From Silurus meridionalis (lineage: Eukaryota > Chordata > Actinopteri > Siluriformes > Siluridae): a stretch of 64,000 bases of DNA. Below the pieces are notes generated by a model. The model made no database searches. It saw only the letters and a program-made list of their open reading frames with translations, and had not been told where the DNA came from. This document shows positions 11,940-64,000 of the stretch, piece after piece (positions within the stretch are counted from its first letter, which is position 1; the number at the start of each line of letters is the position of its first letter). Made by a program: the position numbers and the translations under genes. Location of the stretch: contig NC_060890.1 of NCBI RefSeq assembly GCF_014805685.1, positions 19,965,500 to 20,029,499 on the forward strand, in the 5' to 3' direction.

Positions 11940-14900
11940 TCCTCTAAAAATAACCTCAACATACAGCTATTATTGTCCAAATAACTGTTTTAAGTGTGAA
12001 TTAAGCTTAAGCGTTAATTAGCATTTAGTCATGTCATTTGCTAATCTTGACCCTTTATTAGCATGAAATTTCATGTAGCTGGACTTTCAAATATTTGACC
12101 TATTTACCTTTGCTGTAGAGAGCTCAGCTATGAAAGTCATGGAATTTAGTTGCTGAAATGGGAAATGCTTTTTCCCACTAATCTGCTGCAGTTTTTTAAC
12201 AGAAATGTTGATACAGAAGACAATAAGGTCTTCATCCAAAAGCAGAATCTGCCAGTAGATGACCCTAGAACCACTCATGATACAGAATTACACCACTACA
12301 GTATTGGACAGCTTCAAAAATCTGACCTCAACCAAGGTGCTTGATTATTCTTATCTCTTAAATGGGTGAAATACGTAAAAAAATGGTGCTGAGTGCATGT
12401 GCATACTAAATGTGATGGAACGAAAGGCCTGCAGAGCCTCATCACCTCATCTGCATTCACTGTGATCAGCCACTAGTCCTTACACATGATGATGGTTGCC
12501 AAGGTAACCCCTTCCTGGAACTAACAGAAAAGTACAGCAAGATTCATGATCCAGTATGAAAAGAGATGGAAAGAACACTTTCAATAAAACACAAAAAATG
12601 ATCAGAGAGCATGAAGTTGAGATAAAACTAACATGGAATAACACTTATTGTTTGATTATAATGCCTCCAGGCCAGGGCCTCTTTTTCCAGAATAAAATTT
12701 CAATTCCAGTTGAGGGTCGCAAATTTTGCCTGTGGCCTAATAAATGATTGTACTCAAGCCAGCACGAGTCAGAAGTCAAGCAGGAACTTTTACTCTGATG
12801 ACTAACCTCAGATTAGTTATTTATTCATTTATCCTCATTTATTTGTATTAATGTTACACAAGCCAGCACTCATGTTTAATTCCGAACAAGAATCCTGCAT
12901 AAATAAATGTCAATAGTCAAAATGAGTCACAAACTATTATATACATTAACACTGTGCATGCATGATGAAGTCAGTGGCAACTGCAAATGAATATTGCTAT
13001 GAAATCTCGATTCCAAGCATAATTAGAGAATGCAAGATATTCCATTGGAGTCATTCTGCTTTTCATTGCTTCAGCTCTTTATAGCTACCAACATTTTCAT
13101 TACATTTTATTCTCCCTAGAAGTCCACATTGCATGCTTGATGACGAATAATGGTGTACAATTACTGAACACACTGATCTGTAACCTACTGATTGAGACCA
13201 CTTAGGAGAGATTAGCTGGGCAACAAGGAGTGAATAATCACAGAGGATATACACATTATTATAAATTTAAGAGATTGTATGTATGGTCCAAGGTGATCAT
13301 TATGTCCACTAGCCAATTAACAACAGGTAACAGAAGAGGCTTATTTTATTTACAAAAAAAGTAAAAGAAAAATATCAATTTTTTTTCAATAAAATATAAT
13401 TATTAATAATAAATAAATAATAAATCTATAATTAATTAAATAATATTACATTAAAATTAAATCAATGCAGAAAAACAAACACAATTTTCAAATAAGAAAT
13501 TCAATAGAAATATGATCTGTTTATCTCCAAATATTTTAGGCCCCCCACCCCCCAATCTTTACTTCAGTATTAAACTGACCATGTCTGAGTGGGTCCACCT
13601 GTGTTAATTGTTTATAATCCATCAACTCTTCAATCACGCTTATCAATCAAGAGAAATAAACAATTAAGACATCAGTTTAGATGAGGTTGATTTAGCTGCC
13701 TGCTGATGCATGCAGTCAGTCAATACGAAGCCTCAGATGAGCAGCCTTCACATCTGAGGCGTTGCTTGTGTGTCATGTACTGTATGTCTGAATCCTGTAG
13801 TCTGCAAAAACAATTTCTTTTTAAGACCACCTGCCATTCCACAAAGGTCAAAAATAACTCACACAAGATGCAAAAGGTAAAATCGATTGGAATCTAATTA
13901 AAAAAAATACAAAACATTTCAACAATCATCAACAAGCCATCAGGACTTAGCAGTATCTCTGAGGCGCATTGAAGAGCTTTATAGCAACAGACTGAGTTAA
14001 AAATGAAATTCAGAGCAGCAGGTGATTTGTCAGTGTCGTTTGATTTCGTTATGCAAAAGTGGTGTTTAAACAAAAGCACTTCACAGTAAGCACCTAAACA
14101 AATCAGACTGTGTCAGATGGAAATAAATGTTCGTACGGCACACAGCAGAAGGCATGGGACAAACACCTCCATCCAGCTGATACATTTCTAAATTTTGGAA
14201 AGGGGAGAAATTGAAATAAAACTGGCTTTATTAAATAAATGGAAATGAGAGATTTTTTTCAAATTGGTAGCATTGATGACTTTTGGTGTGTTTGGTCTAA
14301 TTCCTAGTTTTTCTTAAAGCTTGTGATACTGAGGTAAGTTGCAATGCATTAAGCCTTGGATCCAAGATCATCTAAGGTAATAACAATGAAGCAGCCTAAT
14401 TCCTGCACTGGGACCACTTGTCTGAACAATGAGTTGGAGGGCAGTTGTTGATTAGTGATTACAGAGTCCTGGTCAATAAGGCACGAATGCTTTTTTTCCC
14501 TCTGCACATCCATCAAACTGACAGGCCATCTCAGTGGAGCCTGTTTTACTTGCATGTAATCGATGGAATCAATGGAAAGATAAACTTGATTAGGCGAGCG
14601 ATTGGCTTAAACTGTGCATGCAAAACCAAGTCAATCCATTTTTTATCTGGTCAAGACCTCTGCATGGCACTCATTAAAATAAAAGGGTAGGAGCACAGGA
14701 ATGGGTTTTACAGCTAGCATTAAGGCTTGACGTCGAGAAACGGCACATGTACACAACTTGGGTTTAATGCAACTTGAATTCTCTATCCCTAATGGTTCGG
14801 GGGCTGTGCTTTATTATCTGTAGACCTGTGAATCTTGTTTAACTTACAGGGGTGTGTAACACTCGAGTGCTATAGTGTACATATGCATAGTGATGTAAGA

Positions 14901-14979
14901 GAATTGAGTTTCCTCACTTGAACTGAATTACTTGAATTGAATGATCCAAATGGCAAGATGCCATAGTGGTCATATAGTG
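11940..14979. other. Intergenic; no gene
   Basis: No coding exon recognised. The sequence is mostly unique and AT-rich, with an A/T-rich low-complexity block at 13350-13500. About 13900-14160 and 14560-14690 are repeat-free and contain clustered ATTA and GATTA motifs; they are weak regulatory candidates. Confidence 0.3.
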
Positions 14980-15459
14980 CAGGGGTCCCCAACCTTTTTT
15001 GCGTCACGGACCGGTTTAATGTCGGACAATATTTTCACAGACCGGCCTTTAAGGTGTGGCGGATAAATACAACAAAATGTAATGATACGACCATAAAAAC
15101 TGCCATTTTCTAAATATAATAATAAACGTGAATCCATTGTGTTGTTTTTTTTGTTAATTTTTCTCGTTTGGGGGATTGAATTTAGTGGCAATGTATTGTG
15201 TTAGCGGCCGGAGCAGCCCCTTTAAGAAGGTAGAGGATGGAGGTAAGACATGTGACCGAGGCATCATGACATGCATCAAGAGTGAGTTATAGACAGATGT
15301 GGAAGAGAGAATCTGGTCATTTTCCAAATAAAACATCGTTCAGAATCAGATAATAAATAAAACAGAAATAATGTAAGTTATGTATTCTTTCTGTGCGGCC
15401 CGGTACCTATTGACCCATGGAGCGGTGCCGGTCCGTGGCCTGGGGGTTGGGGACCACTG
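14980..15459. mobile_element. hAT-type non-autonomous DNA transposon, complete
   Basis: The 8-mer atatagtg occurs immediately on both sides (14972-14979 and 15460-15467), the duplication length typical of hAT elements. The ends are caggggtccccaacc and, read in reverse, cagtggtccccaacc: 14 of 15 matching. The interior has the cggaccggtttaatgtcgga signature of a widespread hAT family and no transposase frame. Confidence 0.9.
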
Positions 15460-17035
15460 ATATAGTGGACACAGAAGCACACATAGCTGATGTGCTGTTG
15501 TTACCACTACTAACTGTGAGGAGAGGTACATGACAAGGGGAAGAGAGAGGTCAGTAGTGTCAGTTAGAACATGTCTACAGAAATGTCTTCATTCACACAG
15601 AAGAGGCTAAAAAAGAAAGAGAAAAAGGCAGTGAAACATTGAAATTCCCAACCCCTATTTGAAGTGTAACAGTCAAGTAAATCTTCCCTAAGTGTTGATT
15701 TAGTGAGTGTCTATCAGGTTGATCTTTAATTGGTATCGATGTAAAAGTTGCTACTGAAGTGCAAATTTCTGCTCTACGTGTTAACAGTACAATAGATTTC
15801 GCATGAAATTGAGAGAATGAGGTAAAGCCAGGATTTGCAAAGGTGAGTCAGTGAACATGCAAATGAGATTTTCACTAAAAGTGACTCCATTGCTAGTCTC
15901 GTACTTGAAATGATTGGGTCATTGAAGGGGAGATTTGGAAAATTGCAGGGAGGAAAAAAAATAAATGAATATGAATGTCCAAAAAGGCTTCAATGTGTTG
16001 TAATATTCTGTAAATAATACTGAAGTCAACCAAAAGACAAAAGAAGGGATCGTATAAAAAGTTTGAGAAAGGAAATCATTTCTACTGAACAATACAAATT
16101 GAAAAATGTCACTTGAAAATTTCATTGCAAGACTTCCTTCCAGTATTAAAATAAAATGGCACTTCAACTTAGCCTGGCAAACACTGATATGGCTGGTCAT
16201 TTGTGTGGGGTGATTTGATTTGGATCCAGGCGAGCATATTCGCTTAATCACAGTGGGGTCTGATGGAGGCAAGAAGGGAAAAATGAACAGACGCACAGAA
16301 AAAAGATGGATTCAATTTTGCTCATGGCAACATCTGAATGAATATATCATTCTTTTATTAAAATCGCAATAGCCCTGAAAGACATGAATAAAGCAGAATG
16401 AAGATTTCAAAAGGAGAATCTCTGGGGAATAGGAAAGACAGCGCTAAGAGAATTAAGTGAAACTTGGTTTGAGTTGTAGCTGTTCTTTCACTGATTGGTA
16501 TTTTGGGACTGAGCTTTTTTCCAACGGCTTGTAGTCCATCACCTCTTGATCAAACAGTGGCTCTCACTGTATATCATAGCAACAGAGCATCTGGACTTTG
16601 TTTCTCCAGGGGATATTACAAAAAAAAAAAACTTTCTTGATCATAGCTAAGAGCTTCTGGCAGATGTGCTAGCAGGCTGTGGTGAATGCAAACCAAATTG
16701 AAAGAAACAATGACAAAATGTCAAGTGTGTCACATTGTTTATTAATGAAAGGATTTTAATTTAGGCTTTATTGGAGTATTGATTTACACAGCCCTCTTAT
16801 GTAGCAGAATAATCCTGAGAGCAATTCTTTGTAATCCGTGAATATCCAAAAAAAAACCAATTGAATTTTTAAGCCATGTACGGTCTGGAGGAGGCTTTCA
16901 TGCGCAACAGGATTTGCAGATCATCTGAACTATTTGCTCATGTGGACTAGATGCTAGTTTGTTAAAATCATTTTTGATTTTAAATGATTTTTGATTTTTT
17001 TACCGCATTTGTGAAAACTAATGTCTACACAGTCA
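15460..17035. other. Intergenic; no gene
   Basis: No exon or repeat family recognised. Composition is even across 15600-16600, with no low-complexity tracts beyond short poly-A runs. Confidence 0.3.
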
Positions 17036-17560
17036 AATTAGTTAGTCATGCTTTCCTGGGGAAGAGAAGACACAAAGATGCACTACAGAAGAAGGAATGC
17101 TGGTGGAAGGAGTGTGATGCTCAAGGGAAGTGTTCTGCTGGAAAACCTTCGGTTCTGGCACTCATGTGACTTTGATATGTACCACCTACCAAAACATTAT
17201 TGCAATCCAAGCACATCCCTTAATGGCAGCAGTATTTTATACTTCCACAGTGAAAACTTTGTTCAAAAATGGTCTAAGGAATAACATTATAAGGAAGGTC
17301 TAAGGAAGATTTCAAGATGTGGATTTGGCACCCAAACTTCAATCCAATCTTGCTTTGTTGGAGGCAGGAAAAATGAAACTGGCAAGTGTAATGATCTCAG
17401 TGAAAATATAGACCACTATGTCAGGGCATCTCCAAAATAGCAGGTCTTGTATTGCATTCCTGGTATGCAGTGGTTAGTACCCATTAAAAGTTTCCTGAGA
17501 ACAGACAGGTGAACTAGTGTCAGGGTTATTGGTGCCAAAGGCTCACTGTTATTTTTCCCT
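17036..17560 (+). mobile_element. Tc1/mariner transposase fragments, rearranged
   Basis: At 17090-17190 the plus strand resembles the part of a Tc1-like transposase gene around the GGxSVM motif (gtggaaggagtgtgatgctc). At 17470-17560 it resembles an earlier part of the same gene (gtggttagtacccattaaaa). The order is therefore scrambled relative to a normal copy, and frames are broken. Confidence 0.65.
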
Positions 17561-17573
17561 CTCCACTGAACAT

Positions 17574-18045
17574 ATACACCGACCAGACATAACTTTTATG
17601 GCCACTGATCAGGAATAACATTATAATCACCTGCCGAATATTGTATTGGTCCCCTTTTGCTGGCAAAACAGTTCTGACCAGTTGACCATTAACTTCTTCA
17701 GCAATTTGAGCTACAGCAGGTCATCTGTTGGATCGGACCAGCTTTCGTTCACAATGTGAAATCAATGAGCCACTTTTGATATATACTGACCACTGCACAC
17801 CAGGAAAAGCTGGGAAGAGCCCACAAGAGCTACAATTTTGGAGATGCTCTAACCATCACAATTTGCCCCTTTTCAAACTCTTACTCTTACATATTCTTAC
17901 ACTTACCCATTTTTCCTGCTTCTAACACGTCAACTTTGAGGACAAAATGTTAACTTGCCTAATATATCCCACCCACTAACAGGTGCCTTGATGAGATAAT
18001 CAGTGTTATCCACAATGTTATAATTTTATGCCTGATTGATGTGTA
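17574..18045 (-). mobile_element. Internally deleted Tc1-like element with terminal repeats
   Basis: The left terminus tacaccgaccagacataa and the reverse complement of the right terminus, tacacatcaatcaggcataa, are related and flanked by TA. The interior is antisense transposase text: ttttgctggcaaaacagttc, then cagcaatttgagctacag, then the 5' leader. Most of the transposase gene is missing and what remains is not open. Confidence 0.75.
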
Positions 18046-18605
18046 CAATGTTTAATACTTAAAATGCAATTTTCTCATGCAGGGTGAGACGTACGGAGGA
18101 GTCCAATTCATTCCAAAAGTTTTAATTGGCGATGCAGGATAATTTCATGTCACCAGAAGGCAAACAGAAGATACACTCTTTCAGTTGTACCTTTGATATA
18201 ATGCTCAGTCAATTTGGATTTACATTAGGTGTGGCTATATTTATAATGACCAATGATAATGACTTGCTAGAAGTAAATTTTCTAAACGGCAAAAACAGAC
18301 TTACCACTGCACTGCATCTGTATCAGTGATGAAGTGTTTCTTGATGCCAGATCATCATTTCATTTTGGTGGTGGTGAAACACGCCTCTGTCAAAGCTTTG
18401 GTCTTTGATCACTTTATGCATTACTTCATTGCACCAAAGTACTAAGTTATGATTTGCATTAAGTGCAAGTGGAAAACCTGAAATTTGACACCGTTTGTTT
18501 TAAACTACTTTTATTATACAATTTATGATCAACATTAGAGTCTGACTCACAGTTCAAGTGGCTATTAATTTTAAGACATCCCTTAGATCAACAAATATAT
18601 ACTTC
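18046..18605. other. Intergenic; no gene
   Basis: No coding or repeat signal recognised. Confidence 0.3.
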
Positions 18606-18769
18606 CATTTACATTTATGGCATTTGGCAGAAGCGCTTATCCAAAGTGGCTTACAACTGAACAGTTAGTGGTTAAGGGCTTTGCAGAAGAGCCCAGCAGT
18701 GGTAATGAGATTTAAACTCCTAACTTCGAGACAAAGTCTAATGCCTTAAACACTGAGCTTCCACCTCCA
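18606..18769 (-). mobile_element. tRNA-derived SINE (family 2), best copy
   Basis: The minus strand reads ggaggtggaagctcagtg as a tRNA-like head with an A-box-like segment, then gagtttaaatctc as the B-box-like segment. The body ends cttctgccaaatgccataaa plus tgtaaatgg. The two promoter-like boxes are degenerate. Confidence 0.72.
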
Positions 18770-19849
18770 AATTCCTATATCTCCTTAAATCGCTCTAAAT
18801 AAGACAATGATGTAGATCTTTGGCTCGTATCTGCTCTCAATTACAAGCAAATCTAGGGGATCTTGTTTAAGTTATAGAGGCCTGAGCTTGCAGCATTTTG
18901 TCTAATGCGAAATAAGTTGGGGATGTATAAGAATGAACGAGGGAGTGTCTAAACCCAATTCGATTACCAGTTTAGATGGAGGTGAGGGTCAACGATCAAC
19001 AGCACTTTAATCAGGAGCAAAAGCAGCACAGGAGTACATCTAAGATTCATGTAAACTATACTGTTTGGTCAGCACAGTCTCAGTAGCCAAGTTTAAAAAG
19101 ACATACAATGAGTTTATTTAAGTCAGTAGTGAATTTGGAACAGTCATTGTTATTGTAATCTAAGGTTACAGCATTAAAGTTTCTATACAGAGATAACAGT
19201 GGGAGTTAGATGTGTACACTCCAAAAAACAAAAAAAACATATTCAATAATAGTACAAAGAAGTACTTTACAATCCCTGTCATTTAAAATACTAAAAAGCC
19301 CTTTTTGGATAAAAAATTGCTAGTTAATTTGCCCCAATATTAATACAATCATTATAAAATACATTTCCAAAAAAAATCATTATAAAATAAAAATCATATA
19401 TACAAACTTCTATACATATATGTGTATATATATTGGAAAAATGGCATGGAAAATGTTTAAAGTATTCTGATTATGGGAGGATCTCTAAGCTCTGGAGTAG
19501 TTGGTCAGGTCTTGATAAAGTCACATAGGTGAAAAAAGCAAGACCAAAGATCTAAAAACCAGCTGACTATAACATATATTCTAATCCTGCAAAACTCCTG
19601 CATGATGATGCCAGAAAGGTCAAGTCATGATTTGTTCATTTTAGCCACATGCCTCACCAGACAGTTTCATTTAACAGGCCTACAGATGTGTGAAATGGAT
19701 CAGACAATGTACTTGGCACTACCAGCTGGTCTGAGGCTTTGACTAATAATTGGTAAGAGGAGGAAGCATTAAAGGAGGGAGTCCCCGAACAGGCCAACTC
19801 TCTTTCAGTGTGTGTGAAGATGATGAGGGAGTTGGTATGAACTCTTGGT
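18770..19849. other. Intergenic region beyond the 3' end of dock1; no gene
   Basis: No open frame of interest. A second possible minus-strand polyadenylation hexamer lies at 19113-19118, so part of this stretch may be long-form dock1 3' UTR. Confidence 0.3.
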
Positions 19850-19944
19850 TTTATTGCACCTAGAGTTTAGTAAGGCCAATTCGAAATCACCCAAGCCCAG
19901 TGTCTGGAGTAGTGCCAAAGTTTCTGTCTGATATACTGCCATTC
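19850..19944 (-). other. dock1: dock1 3' UTR with candidate polyadenylation signal
   Basis: Downstream of the dock1 stop codon on the minus strand the first AATAAA lies at 19855-19850, about 90 nt beyond the stop. A second AATAAA occurs at 19118-19113. Which is used cannot be told from sequence. Confidence 0.4.
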
Positions 19945-62916
<42,972 letters not shown>

Positions 62917-63375
62917 CTGCAAAAAAGAAGTGAGAGAAAAACCCAAGGTAACTCATTTCAATGAATGCTTATATTAATACAACATCAGATTTTTAAAGGA
63001 AGAAAAAAGGAAGACAGCAGGCAAGAAAGAAAAGCTTTCTGACACACACTTGAGGCAGTTTGCCAGTCTTGTGAACGCAAAAGTTTATGGTTTACGGTTT
63101 GTGTCATGTTTTGAATTAAACGGCAAGCTTTTCTTTTCCTCCAGCAAAAGTTTTCCCTCCTTTGCATGAGTCAGATCAACATTTAAACGCAATATGAATT
63201 TGAGAAAAAGTTCAATTCCAGAATGGCTGCAAAATGTATTTTCTAAAATGATACAAAATGAATATAGCATTTTTTTTTGCTTTTTTTCATATATTGTTTT
63301 TAAATATTACACAAATCGCAATGTTAAAAATCAGGCCATATTAAATTAAATATTATGCTATTAGTAAAAATCTCC

Positions 63376-63415
<40 letters not shown>

Positions 63416-64000
63416 AAGCGTTGAAATTGAAAAGAAAAAAACAAAAAAAAACAACAAACAACAAAAGAATAAAAAAACAGATTTGCTTTAGGAGCTCAAC
63501 CGTTGGCTGGAACTTGAAGAAGCTGAGCATTTAACCTTAAAATATTATATTTTCAACCTATATACAGTTAAATAACCTGCTAATGTACATATACTGTTAT
63601 TACTGTAGATGCTTACACTGGAAATCTTAATATAATTAGCATAATCCTGTAAATTGAATTACATGATTTATCAGAATTGCTGATATAGAAAACAAAATCA
63701 ACAATTACAATTAATTAACTTTTTTTTACAAGTGTTATTAATCTTCATTAGCATGTGCATTAACTAGCTGTAGGAAAAATAAACATGCAGAAATTGGAAA
63801 CTGTGCATTTGCAAACTGATAATAAAACCTATTTATTATGAGACACTTTGAGCTTGTGTGCATGTACATGAGAGAATGTTCAGGTGGATAAGAGAGAGAG
63901 CAGTGCAGCCCCCAGCTGAGGGAAACACAGCGTATAAGCTTTCATCAGGATGTTTCTACACACACAGCTGTGCGTCTCTGTTTGAAGAAAGATGACCTTT
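62917..64000 (-). other. dock1: dock1 intron upstream of exon w1; no exon seen
   Basis: No further DOCK exon was recognised to the window edge. It holds an AAAT array and AT-rich unique sequence. The preceding exon must lie right of the window. Confidence 0.75.
63378..63416. repeat. (AAAT)n microsatellite
   Basis: About ten AAAT units. Confidence 0.94.

Noticed and set aside
16984..17284. Overlapping open frames as a host gene
   Set aside because: The sequence is Tc1 transposase remnant in the wrong order and broken frames.
19113..19118. Second AATAAA as the main dock1 polyadenylation site
   Set aside because: No supporting downstream element could be argued over the nearer site at 19850-19855; kept only as an alternative.

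Overview
The window is vertebrate nuclear DNA from a teleost fish, possibly an otophysan such as a catfish. This is inferred from one well-preserved multi-exon vertebrate gene, an AT-rich background, dense microsatellites, and many Tc1/mariner, hAT, RTE and L2 remnants plus tRNA-derived SINEs. No database search was possible. Family names rest on recognised protein and repeat motifs.

Two protein-coding genes are supported, both on the minus strand. Positions 1-187 hold the first codons of a foxi-class forkhead gene whose remainder lies left of the window; a TATA-like promoter follows to about 480. After about 19.7 kb of intergenic DNA comes the 3' part of dock1 (DOCK180). Seventeen coding exons between 62916 and 19945 join in frame (1992 nt, 663 codons plus stop). 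They carry essentially the whole DHR2 (DOCKER) Rac-GEF domain, about 414 residues in the first 12 exons, and the complete C-terminal tail, about 249 residues with a polybasic stretch and two CRK-SH3-type proline motifs. Every junction is GT-AG and every phase agrees. Exons encoding the DHR1 and SH3 regions lie to the right of the window.

The order dock1 then foxi on the same strand matches tetrapods, where FOXI2 follows DOCK1. Tetrapod NPS and INSYN2A were not seen here.

The remaining sequence is introns and intergenic DNA filled with mobile elements. These include a near-full-length but frameshifted RTE-clade LINE with a target-site duplication (43982-47113); three truncated relatives (9699-10200, 40421-40771, 58570-59340); tRNA-Glu-derived SINEs sharing sequence with both ends of that LINE (8303-8441, 29510-29661, 51795-51977); a second tRNA-derived SINE family; a complete hAT-type non-autonomous element with 8-bp duplications (14980-15459); several decayed Tc1/mariner copies; and an L2-like 3' end (20580-21200). 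Tandem repeats include a 27-bp minisatellite (37573-37823) and a GATA/GACA array (29776-29926).

No wholly new system is evident. The best leads are the SINE/LINE pair with shared 5' and 3' ends, CA/GT tracts directly abutting two dock1 splice sites, a CpG-rich block with TATA-like and CCAAT motifs inside a dock1 intron (61680-61960), and a head-to-head palindrome of Tc1-type termini (11533-11939).
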